Positions 55,204 through 64,000 of a stretch of 64,000 nt of DNA are shown here, one piece after another; positions within the stretch are counted from its first letter, which is position 1; every line of letters begins with the position of its first letter. The stretch spans positions 62,001 through 126,000 of the forward strand of contig NZ_FONG01000018.1 in assembly GCF_900112845.1 (NCBI RefSeq), written 5' to 3'. The DNA comes from Actinacidiphila alni (GTDB lineage: Bacteria > Actinomycetota > Actinomycetes > Streptomycetales > Streptomycetaceae). The position numbers and the translations under genes are program-made. The notes below the pieces were generated by a model. It was not told the DNA's origin and searched no databases. It was given only the letters and a program-made list of their open reading frames with translations.

Positions 55204-55782
55204 CTAACTCATCGCATTCAGAAGTTCCATTAGGCGAATACGAGACAGCTCTCGCGATCTTGCACGAATAGAAGCCACCAAGCCTTGAGGGATATTAGGC
55301 ATCACCTCCAGAGAAAGGTCACCGATATCCCTCAGCTGGCATTCCAGCTCAATCTCCTCCCGATCGACCCCATCACTCAATTCGCCGGACATGAAGCCTG
55401 CGCCATTAAGCGCGTGATTTGAGCAGTATTGCACGTTCACGGAATCGAGCGTGCCCCTGTATACACTGGCATAATAGAGACACGCGGCCGAATCATACGC
55501 GTACGCAAGAGCGCCCATCGGCTCGTCCTCGCCAGAAAGTTCCGGCAGGCTCTCGAATGACTGGGAAAGTTCATCCCACTGCCCATCCGCCTCAAACTCC
55601 CAGAGACGCTCCATGCACCTAATCGCCAACTCGACATCTGACAGGCGCTCGGCATCTCGGCCGACTACTCCGGTGAAAAGTTGCGCCATTCTTTCAGCGC
55701 AAGACGCTGCGAAGACTTTTACCTGCGCTGCGGTTCCCACCTCGAGGAACTGCAGCACTTTCGATCGACCTTCACTCACCAT
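55204..55782 (-). CDS. DUF416-like protein, candidate immunity to RHS toxin
   Basis: A 192-residue all-helical-looking protein. Its layout resembles E. coli YjaG (DUF416): an early helix with VFAASCAERM, a LWEF segment, an acidic loop then YDSAACLYYAS, and a C-terminal helix EIELECQLRDIGDL. The gene starts 7 nt before the RHS stop (overlap 55776-55782), the standard position for an immunity gene. Base composition is much more AT-rich than the flanks. Immunity is inferred; the DUF416 link is by eye. Confidence 0.72.
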   Translation of the reverse strand: MVSEGRSKVLQFLEVGTAAQVKVFAASCAERMAQLFTGVVGRDAERLSDVELAIRCMERLWEFEADGQWDELSQSFESLPELSGEDEPMGALAYAYDSAACLYYASVYRGTLDSVNVQYCSNHALNGAGFMSGELSDGVDREEIELECQLRDIGDLSLEVMPNIPQGLVASIRARSRELSRIRLMELLNAMS

Positions 55783-58700
55783 ACGAAAGTCCGAACCATG
55801 GTCCCCGATTCGCTCTGATAAGTCTGACCGGTCATACGCCCGCCGGTCGCCCTAATGAGAGGCGCACAGTAGGTGTTGCACACACTCCGTGACGCACCTC
55901 CAGCAATTGGCTCCCAGCCCATTTTGTTAATATAGAGAAGCGCATTCTGTTCGGCATGCATTCCGGCAATATTATCCGCCAATATCTCTCCCTTTCCTAT
56001 CATTTCCCTCTGCGCCTTCGTAAGTCCACGGCCACTTCCGGCAACAACATCAACCGTACCGTGCGGTGTCCGCGCCCGGATCACACTGACAGTCGACTTT
56101 GACATTGCTATCGGGCTACCAGCTTGAGAATGAATATCCGATGAGCGACTCGCAAGCTGTTGAGCGACTTCCCCGTTGCAATTATGAACCAGTACCGGCG
56201 TGGTTCCCGCCAGCACATAGTAAGTGTGGACATCCGAGACCGTCAGGTTGTCACGGTTGGCCGCGCCTGCGGTGATGCGCACCGCGATGACCGTGACGTG
56301 CTGGTCGTGGTCCGTATTGAGAGCGTGGCCCGGCTTCAAGGTGCCGGCAGGGACCCAGGTGTGGGTGGTGTCGTCCCAGAAGGGGTGCTTGGACGTGGTG
56401 TGTACGGTGGCCGGCTTCGCGCCGGGCACCTTTATCGTGAGGTCGACCAGGTCGTCGTCGTGATTGACCCACGTTGCGGTAACCGCATGTGAACCGTCGT
56501 TCTTACCGGTGTCCGGGTCGGCGGTCTTCACCTTGTCGCCGACGGCGATGTCCCCGATCGGCTTCGACTTACCGTTGGCCATCAGGACAGGTGTGCTTGG
56601 TACGAAGCTGCACGCCGCGCCGGTTTGCGGTGCCGCGTCCGCTGCCCGCTCTCCGCCTGACGCCGAGCCGGAATCCGCCTTCGCCTTCGCGCCGGCCGCC
56701 GCCGTGTCCGCCCCCGCGGACGCCGCAGCGTCCTCCTTCGCGGCGGTCTCGACGGCTTTAGTGACCGTGGCGGCGGCCACGCTGGCTGTCGCCACCTCCG
56801 CCGCAACCGTCGCACCACCTGCCACGACCGCGCTTGTCGCTCCACTGACCACGGCCGCTGTGGCGCCGAATTCCGCCCCTGCGGTGACGCCTTCCGCAGC
56901 GGCCACGAGGACAGCCGCGCAAGCGCCACCCGTACCGACGACGCACGCGACAGCACTCACGACGACGGCCGTCGCGACAACCGCGGCAATGACCGGGTGC
57001 TGCTCGACGACGTGCTTGACCTTGTGAACAACCGCCTTGGCGCCGCATTTCACGTTCCAGAAACTGCAGTGCTTCTTCTTGGGCGTGCCCGCGCCCTGCT
57101 CCGAGTGCTGCTTGTCGAGAGCGGCGATGTCCTTCTGGCAGGAGTCGTCGCAGTATCCACCGCCACCAACAGCGGCATTCATCAGGCCTGACGGGTCGCT
57201 ACCGGTGACCGGGTTGCTCGACGCGTAGCTGTAGCCGTTGATCTGTTGCGGGTCCGTGAGTTCCAGGACAGGGTCGAGTGAGATGAAACGGCCGATCGTG
57301 GGGTCGTAGTCCCTGGCACCGAGGTGGGTGAGACCAGTGGTGTCGTCCTCGACGCCGCCGACGAAGCCCTGGTCACCGGTCCAGGAATCCGGGTCCGACC
57401 CCCGGCTGTTACCGAAGGGATCGGTACGCCGGTGGACAGCGGTCTGGGTGTCGGCGTCGATCTGGGTCGTGGCGGTGTTGTGCGCGTCGGTCAGGACCCA
57501 CTCAAGGGATCCGTCACCGCTGCGGGTCGCTACGGTCTGGTCTCCCCAGGAGTAATAGCGCGTCCCGTTCGTGCTGGTCGTGCCCTTGAGCAGTTTCAGC
57601 TCGGTGTCGCCGAGGTACAGCGTGGTGCCCGAGGCGTCCCGGGACAGCAGCCGCTCGCCGTCGGCATCGTACAGGTAGGACGCCGAGGTACCGTCTGAGT
57701 CGTCGGCCTGGGCCAGATCCCCTTCATCGTCCCATTGCAGTGATTCCGAGGTCCCGTCCAGGGTCCGGTTGGTGGTGTTGCCCGACTTGTCGTAGCCGTA
57801 GGCGTTCTGCTTGTCGGGCTTGCCGGCCTCGACGGTCTTCGAACTGGTCAGCGTGTGTGGCTGCGACCCGTCCTCGGCGCCGTAGGTGTACGTCGTCGTG
57901 GCGTCGGGCGCGCCGGTATTCGTGCCGTGCTGGACGAGCTGCGTACGGTTGCCCAACTTGTCGTAGCTGTACGTCTGCCAGTACGGCGCCGGACCTCCCA
58001 GGATGCCGGTCGTGGGGTCGGAGGCGCATCCATTGGTGGCCGTCCATGCCTGGGTGAGCCGGTCATGGCCGTCGTAGCGATAGCACTGGGTGTCGTCACC
58101 GGTGTCGTCCGTCGCGTCGACAACTGTCGGGTTGCCCGCGTCGTCGTACGAGTAGTGGGTGTCGTCGACGGGCGCCGTGTGAGTGTCGTCGGTGATCAGC
58201 TGACGGTTGAGACGACCTGTGCCGTCCTCATAGGTGTTGGTCTCCTGGACCCACTTGGTCGCGCTGTTGGAGGACTCGCCGAGGGTGATCTGCTGGACCT
58301 GGCTGAGCTTGGTGTACTGGGTGTTCTGCACATAGCCCGAGGCACCGTTGAGGTTCTTCGGCATGCCCAGTTCGTTGTAGCCGTAGACAAGCGATTCCGA
58401 CGGCAGTCCGCCCGCCGCCGGGTCGGAGGTGCTGTAGAGCGTGCCGTCCAGGTTGTATGTGGCGTTTGAGACGTACGAACCCGCCAGTGCCCCCTCACCC
58501 GTCGCGGAGGGAATCACCACACGGGTGGCAGTAGGTCGGTACAGCTCGTCGTAGGCGCCGACTTGGGAGGTGTACGACAAGGTGGCACCAGTGGTGGAAT
58601 CCTTGACATAGCGAATCGACGAAGTCGGCTGCCCCTTGCTGACTGAGTCGTACGTCCACTTCGCGAGCTGATTGTCAGAGCTCTGATCGGCTACTGCGGA

Positions 58701-61700
58701 GTCGAACATCCCCGTCTTGCGGCCGAGTTCGTCATACGTGTAGCTGATCGTCTTGCCGCGACTGTCCGTCGTGGCGACCATCTGGTCCAGGTCGTTGTAC
58801 GCCGTCCTGGTCGCGCCTGCGTCGGGGTCGGTCGCGGTGACCTGGCGCCCCATCACGTCGTAGCCGTAGGTCCAGACATTGTTCCCCGCGTCCGTGACCT
58901 TGGTCAGGCGGCTTTTCGCGTCATAGCCATAGGTGATCGAGGTGTAGGGCCCGCTGGCTGTTCCGTTGTCGTACTGCCGTGTCTCCGTGGTGCGGCCGAG
59001 GGTGTCGGTCAACGTGGTGGTGGCGACCCCTCCGTTCGGCGGAATGACCGTGGTGCGGTCACCGCCGTAGCTCGTGCTGGTCGTCCACTTCTTGGTGCCC
59101 TTGGCGTAGAAGTCCGCCGCGGTCGGACGGCTCGCCCCGTCGTAGGTGGTGAGTGTCTGAGCGGGTTCGACCGAGGTGATGTTCGCCAACGTCCCCGACG
59201 CGGTGCTGCCGTCGGTGTAGTCGGCGTCGGTCTCCACGGCCAGGCCGCGCGAATCGTACTTCGTTTCGGAGATGACGCGGCCGCCCCCGGGCGCGGGCGT
59301 CTGCGACTGGCGCGGGCGCAGCATGGAGTCATAGATGGCGTAGGTGTAGTCGTACGACGTACCGTCGTTGCGCACCTTGCCCGTGCGGACATACGAAGCC
59401 GCGGAATTCGACAGCGCATACGTGTACGTGAGATTCGGCTGCTGTCCAGCGGACTTGTTCCTGTTGGCGAGCCAGATCCCGGTCACCCGACCCAGCGGGT
59501 CGTACGCGTAGTCAGTGCGCTTGCTGTTGGGATCCACAACCGACGTGGCCACTCCGCGGGCCGGATCATAAGTCGTCGTGGTCGCGTAGTCCTTGGCGTC
59601 CTTTGTGACGGTCTGAGTCAGCGGCCCACCGGAGGAGGGGGTGTACGCGGTACTACTGGTGTGGCCGGCCGCGTCCTTGACGGTCAGCACCCTGCCCTGG
59701 GTGTCATACGTGCTGTTCGAGACAGTCTGATAGACGGGTGTGGATCCGTTGTACGACGTCAGGCGCTGGGTCGAGGTCTCTTCGCCATGCGTGGGAGCCG
59801 TGCCGTACGACGCATAGTCGTACAGGGTACGTGCGTCGGAGACCACGTTGTCGGGCCTGCTGGGCGTCGTACCGCAGCTCACGTCTACGGTCTCGACGCG
59901 GATCGGTGCGGCCATGATCCAGGCGTCGACGTTATTGACGTAAGTCGTACGTGTGCATTGCTCGTCGCCGCTCACCGCGTCGTCGCCGAGGTCATTGACC
60001 TCGGTGGGTTCACCTGTGGCCGCGTCGTACGTCGTGATCGACGTGGTCGTGCGCGGGCTGCCGCCGACAATGTCGGTGCGGTTGTGGACAGCAGCGGGTC
60101 GAACGAAGGTCGCGATACGGGTTCCGTCGGTCGCGGTCTGGTGGATCCACTCGTCGGTGATGGTGCCGGACACTTCGGCAGCGCCGTTGTAGGTGACGGA
60201 TTCGCGTACGTCTCCGGCGAGTTCGTCGGAGTCGGTGACCTGTGTGCCGTTGGAATCGGTCACCTTGACGCTACGGGTCGTGCCGTCGGACTGTTTGTCA
60301 CCGTCCATGCCCCGGAAGAATGTCGCGACGGTCTTGGTACGGGCGGACTGAGCGTCTCCGGTCGTGGTGGTGACGCTCCCGTAGCCGCGCCATACCGACC
60401 AGGTCTTGCGACTGGCGGGGCTGATCACGTCATCGCTGTCGTAGTGCCAGGCCGGGTTCCCGTTGTAGGTGTAGTCCGTCTCCTTGAGAGGCGCCCCGCC
60501 GCTCGGGTCGGATTCGTTCACCTGCTTGACCACGTACTTGTGGAACCAGTCCAGTTGTGGCTTCGCCGTCAGAGGCGGTGTCCACCAGACCGGATAGCAG
60601 AGCTTTGTGTTGCTGTCCGGGGCGGACGGCATATTGGTTCCCACGATGCACTGCGGGTCGGAATAGTTGACCGTGATGACCGAGCCGGTCTCCGTGGTGA
60701 TGGTCCGTACGCGCCACTTGATCAGAGCGGCGATGTCGTCGTGCGTGGTGTCGACCCGGTTGGCGAGCTGGATTCCGGCGAAGGTGATGGGTTTCATGGC
60801 CAGGTCGGCACCGTCTTTGCCGGTCCGGGTGATCGACTTCAGCCACAGGCTCGCCGACGTGCCGTCACCGGGATCGACGAAATTCTGGTCGAGCGTCCAT
60901 GCGTCGACATCACGGTATGCGGGCGTCGTCAGGCTCGCGTCCCACACTTTTGCGGTGACTCCGACGAGACGCCGACGGGAGAAGAACGTCGGCGAGGGTG
61001 TGTTCTTGCATACCGTGCCGAGGTTGCAGATCTGGTCGAAGGGAACGTCGGGCCAGTCCTTTGCCGTGGTCGGGCTCAGCGTCCCACAGGGTTCGGTGTC
61101 GGTGGGCAGGCAGCGCTCCCGCGTGGAGAACACCACCTGGTCGGGGGCCGTACCGAACACCGTGGAAGCGGTGATGCCGTAGTCGATCCGCGACAGATAA
61201 CCGCCGCGCACATAGGTGGTGCCGGTCGCCGTGGTCGTGCCGTTCTGGCCGTAGGCGTTGTTCTCCTTGCTGTACCAGTACGACATCGCGTTCTGGTGGG
61301 TGTCCACCACGTAGTCCAGGTTCCAGCGCCATGCCTGGGTGAGCGACCGGCCGGAGAAGGACGTGCCGCCGGTGTATCCCGGCTCGCTACTGTCGTCTCC
61401 GTACACCGGGACGGTCCAAGTGGAATTGGTCTCCGCCTTGCCCGTGGACCAGCCGGGAAGCCTGTTCAGGCCAAAGGTGTACTGGCTTCCGTCCGGTGTG
61501 GTGACCGTCCAGTACTCACCGTCGTTGTCACCATTGACAGCTCCTGTCCAATGGATGACGCGTTCGCCGTCGTCCTCCTTCGGATGCCACTCCCCGGTGT
61601 TCTTGTCCTTGATGAGGGGGGTCGATTTGCCATTGAGTACAAGCGTGGCATTGTCATTGGCCCAGCACTCGTCGTATTTCTTGTCCTGGCCGTCGTCGTC

Positions 61701-62663
61701 GCACGAGTCGTAGGACCGCTCGATGTACGACGTTGGCAGGTCCCAGCCTTCACCAACCCAGGAAGGCTGATTGTTCGTCGACGGCAGACGCCCGTCCACG
61801 CTCTGGGAGTCGTAACCGAGCGCCAAGTTGGGCGCCGGACCGGCGGCTGCCGGAGGCACCTGCATCGGATATGACCAGCTAAAGTCACCGCTGGATCCAC
61901 CGGCATTCCATGAGCCGGAGGGGGCCAGGGCCGTGGCTTGATACGAACCTGCGCCGGACTTCGCCGTCGACGTCACGCCCAGCACGGTCAGCCGCGTGGA
62001 GGACGCATCACCTTTCGTCGCCGGTGCGACGGCGGGCACCGACACGGAGAGTGTGCGCCCGGTGAGGTCATTGTGCGCCGCGAGCGGTGTCCGCGTGCGG
62101 CACTCCGCCTTCTCGGGCGAGGTCAGCGCACACGCAGGCATCTCGACCAGAGTCAGCCGGGAGGCGAAGTCACCGCCGTACGCGTCGGCGAACCCCGAGT
62201 AGTCCAGCGAGATCTGAGCCGCTCCCGTGCCGGCAGGACGTGTGAAGGACAGCAAAGCGCCGTCGACACCCGCGGCTGTCGCGGCCGAGTGTGCGGCAAC
62301 CTTCACTGTGGCCGTGTCCGAGGCGGCGCTCACGGAATTCTTCGCCTTCGGCACGAACCGGACCGCGGTATCGGCGTCGGTCGGCCACTGAACCGGCTTC
62401 GCGCTGCGAAGAGCCGCGTTCCGCGCGGCAACCACCGCCGGATCCTTGGCCTTGACGGTCGAGGCGCGGAACGGGACGGCCGTTCCCGGCTTCGTCTTTT
62501 CCAGCGACACCGTGTGGTGTCCGTGAGGCTCGGACGCCCACGCCGCAGGTGCCGTACCGAGTCCGGTGGCCGTTACCGCTCCGATGACGGCCCCCGCGAC
62601 CCACAGCCGTCGCAATCGCCGCTGCCTCTGCTTAACGGTCCCCACCCCAAAGCCGCGCATCAC
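55776..62663 (-). CDS. Secreted RHS-repeat polymorphic toxin with HINT and deaminase-like C-terminus
   Basis: A 2295-residue protein. An N-terminal signal (RRLRRLWVAGAVIGAVTATG to AWASEP) suggests Sec export. A long N-terminal region leads to many YD/RHS repeats, ending with the RHS core signature LGARDYDPTIGRFISLDP near residue 1805. Then come an Ala/Val-rich hydrophobic segment, a HINT autoprocessing domain (residues ~2027-2162, from ACSFVPSTPVLM through HTTSKHPFW to TPVLVHNC), and a 133-residue tip with GMHAEQNALLYI (His2236, Glu2238) and SVCNTYCAPL (Cys2262, Cys2266), the zinc-site pattern of nucleotide deaminases. GTG at 62663 or ATG at 62660 both follow GCGGAG. Confidence 0.9.
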   Translation of the reverse strand: MMRGFGVGTVKQRQRRLRRLWVAGAVIGAVTATGLGTAPAAWASEPHGHHTVSLEKTKPGTAVPFRASTVKAKDPAVVAARNAALRSAKPVQWPTDADTAVRFVPKAKNSVSAASDTATVKVAAHSAATAAGVDGALLSFTRPAGTGAAQISLDYSGFADAYGGDFASRLTLVEMPACALTSPEKAECRTRTPLAAHNDLTGRTLSVSVPAVAPATKGDASSTRLTVLGVTSTAKSGAGSYQATALAPSGSWNAGGSSGDFSWSYPMQVPPAAAGPAPNLALGYDSQSVDGRLPSTNNQPSWVGEGWDLPTSYIERSYDSCDDDGQDKKYDECWANDNATLVLNGKSTPLIKDKNTGEWHPKEDDGERVIHWTGAVNGDNDGEYWTVTTPDGSQYTFGLNRLPGWSTGKAETNSTWTVPVYGDDSSEPGYTGGTSFSGRSLTQAWRWNLDYVVDTHQNAMSYWYSKENNAYGQNGTTTATGTTYVRGGYLSRIDYGITASTVFGTAPDQVVFSTRERCLPTDTEPCGTLSPTTAKDWPDVPFDQICNLGTVCKNTPSPTFFSRRRLVGVTAKVWDASLTTPAYRDVDAWTLDQNFVDPGDGTSASLWLKSITRTGKDGADLAMKPITFAGIQLANRVDTTHDDIAALIKWRVRTITTETGSVITVNYSDPQCIVGTNMPSAPDSNTKLCYPVWWTPPLTAKPQLDWFHKYVVKQVNESDPSGGAPLKETDYTYNGNPAWHYDSDDVISPASRKTWSVWRGYGSVTTTTGDAQSARTKTVATFFRGMDGDKQSDGTTRSVKVTDSNGTQVTDSDELAGDVRESVTYNGAAEVSGTITDEWIHQTATDGTRIATFVRPAAVHNRTDIVGGSPRTTTSITTYDAATGEPTEVNDLGDDAVSGDEQCTRTTYVNNVDAWIMAAPIRVETVDVSCGTTPSRPDNVVSDARTLYDYASYGTAPTHGEETSTQRLTSYNGSTPVYQTVSNSTYDTQGRVLTVKDAAGHTSSTAYTPSSGGPLTQTVTKDAKDYATTTTYDPARGVATSVVDPNSKRTDYAYDPLGRVTGIWLANRNKSAGQQPNLTYTYALSNSAASYVRTGKVRNDGTSYDYTYAIYDSMLRPRQSQTPAPGGGRVISETKYDSRGLAVETDADYTDGSTASGTLANITSVEPAQTLTTYDGASRPTAADFYAKGTKKWTTSTSYGGDRTTVIPPNGGVATTTLTDTLGRTTETRQYDNGTASGPYTSITYGYDAKSRLTKVTDAGNNVWTYGYDVMGRQVTATDPDAGATRTAYNDLDQMVATTDSRGKTISYTYDELGRKTGMFDSAVADQSSDNQLAKWTYDSVSKGQPTSSIRYVKDSTTGATLSYTSQVGAYDELYRPTATRVVIPSATGEGALAGSYVSNATYNLDGTLYSTSDPAAGGLPSESLVYGYNELGMPKNLNGASGYVQNTQYTKLSQVQQITLGESSNSATKWVQETNTYEDGTGRLNRQLITDDTHTAPVDDTHYSYDDAGNPTVVDATDDTGDDTQCYRYDGHDRLTQAWTATNGCASDPTTGILGGPAPYWQTYSYDKLGNRTQLVQHGTNTGAPDATTTYTYGAEDGSQPHTLTSSKTVEAGKPDKQNAYGYDKSGNTTNRTLDGTSESLQWDDEGDLAQADDSDGTSASYLYDADGERLLSRDASGTTLYLGDTELKLLKGTTSTNGTRYYSWGDQTVATRSGDGSLEWVLTDAHNTATTQIDADTQTAVHRRTDPFGNSRGSDPDSWTGDQGFVGGVEDDTTGLTHLGARDYDPTIGRFISLDPVLELTDPQQINGYSYASSNPVTGSDPSGLMNAAVGGGGYCDDSCQKDIAALDKQHSEQGAGTPKKKHCSFWNVKCGAKAVVHKVKHVVEQHPVIAAVVATAVVVSAVACVVGTGGACAAVLVAAAEGVTAGAEFGATAAVVSGATSAVVAGGATVAAEVATASVAAATVTKAVETAAKEDAAASAGADTAAAGAKAKADSGSASGGERAADAAPQTGAACSFVPSTPVLMANGKSKPIGDIAVGDKVKTADPDTGKNDGSHAVTATWVNHDDDLVDLTIKVPGAKPATVHTTSKHPFWDDTTHTWVPAGTLKPGHALNTDHDQHVTVIAVRITAGAANRDNLTVSDVHTYYVLAGTTPVLVHNCNGEVAQQLASRSSDIHSQAGSPIAMSKSTVSVIRARTPHGTVDVVAGSGRGLTKAQREMIGKGEILADNIAGMHAEQNALLYINKMGWEPIAGGASRSVCNTYCAPLIRATGGRMTGQTYQSESGTMVRTFVW

Positions 62664-62726
62664 CGAACTCCGCTTCCCTCTTGGATCGAGCCTGGCCGTC
62701 CCGCGCGTGAGCGCGATTGAATCTGC

Positions 62727-64000
62727 TTACTCGTCGGGCCACGTGATGTGGTAATCGTCCGTATACATCTGGTTGATGGCGGCCGGAGACATTACGCCCG
62801 TCCACACCTTGACCTTGGAGACAAGGCCGGTTGTCGCATCGCCGTACGAGCCGTTACTGGTACGTCCACGACCGATGGAGAGATCGCCCTTGGCCTGCCA
62901 CGGATTCGCGAACGTCGTTCCTTTGCCGATGGATTCCGTGTTGCCGTCGCTGCCGGACACATTCTGCGGCACCCCATTGACGAAGAGGTACATCTGGGCA
63001 TGGGCGCCGTCGTAGACACCGGTGACCATCGTCCACTCCCCCGGGTCTACGAGCTTTCCGGCTACTACGTCATCCGGAGCCGTCGTTGTCGTCGCCGTCG
63101 TCGTGTCGGCAGATGTGCGGCCGAAGACCCACACGCCCTGGGACTGGCCGGCCGCCTGGGAGTACCAGAGGCCCCACGAATCACGTACTGATCCGGACTG
63201 CCCCGTGACACGCACCGTGTGTGATGTCGACGTGTCCGCCAGAGAATCCGGGTTGAGCCGCACCCATGCGGATACCGTGAAGTCGCCCTGCGAGTCCACT
63301 GTCGCACCGGGGGAATTCACATAGGAATTCACGCTGCCGCCGAGTTGCAGCACATTGCCCATGGTGTCGTCGTTCACCCATGTCGCGTCCGCGCCAACTG
63401 TTCCTGTGTTGGCATATGGTGTGCCGTCGGCCGCTGTGCTGCCCGATGTTTCGTTGAGTTCCCAGTCCGCCACCAGGGCCGGCCGCGCCTGAGTATTCGG
63501 CCCCACCGCCATGGATTGAAGATCGGCTACTTCATCGTCGGCGAGGATGCGATTCCAGAAGTTGACCTCGTCGATACGGCTGTTCGCATAGTCCGAGTAT
63601 TCGCCACCGATCTTGCTGCGGCCGATCTGCAGGGACCCACTGGCCTTCCACGGCGTGGTGAAGGAAACGGGATCCCCCTGCGGCACACCGTTGACGTAGA
63701 GCTGAATCGTCTGCGCCTGTTCGTCGTACACACCCAGTAGATGGGTCCACACGCCTGGAACCGGCGTCGCGGTGGAGACCGACCGGACGATCGTGGGTGT
63801 CGCCGAGTCGCTGGTGTACCGGTTGAAGACCCATGCCTTGTACGAGGCGGAGTAGTAAAGGGCGAATGAGGTACCATTCGTCCCCGTCTGGGAGACGATC
63901 ACCGAGTTCTGCGTGCTGCCCACCAGATCGGCCCAACCACCGACCGTGAACGAATGCGACGAGTCCAGGCCTGTTGCAGGCGCTGTAGCGTACGCAGTCG
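62727..64000 (-). CDS. LamG-domain protein (5' end outside window)
   Basis: The visible 424 residues hold two concanavalin-like LamG/jellyroll domains: one from SSHSFTVGGWADLVGSTQNS to DEVNFWNRIL, and one from ALVADWELNETSGSTAADG to VKVWTGVMSP. The frame is open to the window edge, so the start lies beyond 64000. Such proteins in Streptomyces are large, secreted and often upstream of RHS genes; a surface-binding or delivery role for the RHS protein encoded 63 nt downstream on the same strand is plausible but inferred. Confidence 0.85.
   Translation of the reverse strand, partial: TAYATAPATGLDSSHSFTVGGWADLVGSTQNSVIVSQTGTNGTSFALYYSASYKAWVFNRYTSDSATPTIVRSVSTATPVPGVWTHLLGVYDEQAQTIQLYVNGVPQGDPVSFTTPWKASGSLQIGRSKIGGEYSDYANSRIDEVNFWNRILADDEVADLQSMAVGPNTQARPALVADWELNETSGSTAADGTPYANTGTVGADATWVNDDTMGNVLQLGGSVNSYVNSPGATVDSQGDFTVSAWVRLNPDSLADTSTSHTVRVTGQSGSVRDSWGLWYSQAAGQSQGVWVFGRTSADTTTATTTTAPDDVVAGKLVDPGEWTMVTGVYDGAHAQMYLFVNGVPQNVSGSDGNTESIGKGTTFANPWQAKGDLSIGRGRTSNGSYGDATTGLVSKVKVWTGVMSPAAINQMYTDDYHITWPDE

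Overview
The window comes from a high-GC actinobacterium, almost certainly a Streptomycetaceae chromosome (Streptomyces or a close relative). The basis is strong G/C third-position bias, frequent GTG starts, and gene order that I recall from the core of Streptomyces chromosomes: gatC-gatA-small ORF-gatB, a GGDEF/EAL protein next to ligA, cysteine desulfurase-mnmA, an oligopeptide ABC operon, the gcvT-gcvH-glyA-sdaA glycine/serine block, paired L,D-transpeptidases and glgX. No rRNA, tRNA, CRISPR or intact insertion sequence was seen. The species cannot be named from this sequence alone.

Layout. 1-3011 (minus strand): tRNA-dependent amidotransferase operon, with gatB cut by the window edge. 3187-14983 (mostly minus): c-di-GMP enzyme (RmdB-like), NAD+-dependent DNA ligase, MetE-like protein, PIG-V-like mannosyltransferase, then the run cysteine desulfurase-mnmA-LOG-SDR, and a thioesterase-like protein. 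15029-22071 (minus): TRIC-type channel and a five-gene oligopeptide/dipeptide ABC transporter (permease, lipoprotein, permease, two ATPases). 22426-30296: DUF885 protein, two SseB-family genes (one apparently truncated), then a tandem glycine riboswitch controlling gcvT, gcvH, glyA and possibly sdaA. Together these cleave glycine, interconvert glycine and serine, and deaminate serine.

30325-44252 is accessory. It holds an aldo/keto reductase with a divergent TetR regulator, and a class-II-aldolase-fold protein that has lost its zinc ligands, paired with a divergent DeoR regulator. Three secreted enzymes follow: an ExeM/NucH-type nuclease, an alkaline phosphatase with a PHO-box-like promoter, and a GH16-CBM32 glucanase with a LacI-type operator. 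Next is a type VII-like polymorphic-toxin cassette (WXG100-like protein, 528-residue toxin with a JAMM-like C-terminus, and probable immunity genes). 44362-53596 returns to core-like content: GtrA protein, HATPase regulator, enoyl-CoA hydratase, two L,D-transpeptidases, glgX and an MFS exporter with a DasR-like leader site.

53754-64000 is a second accessory region. It opens with a frameshifted SDR pseudogene and a hypothetical gene. A 2295-residue secreted RHS protein then carries a HINT domain and a deaminase-like toxin tip, with an overlapping DUF416-like gene as the candidate immunity gene. The window ends inside a LamG-repeat protein. GC content drops visibly over the toxin tip and its immunity gene, as expected for exchangeable toxin cassettes. 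The most novel signals are the JAMM-like T7SS toxin cassette, the RHS-HINT-deaminase/DUF416-like pair, and the ligand-less aldolase beside its own DeoR regulator.
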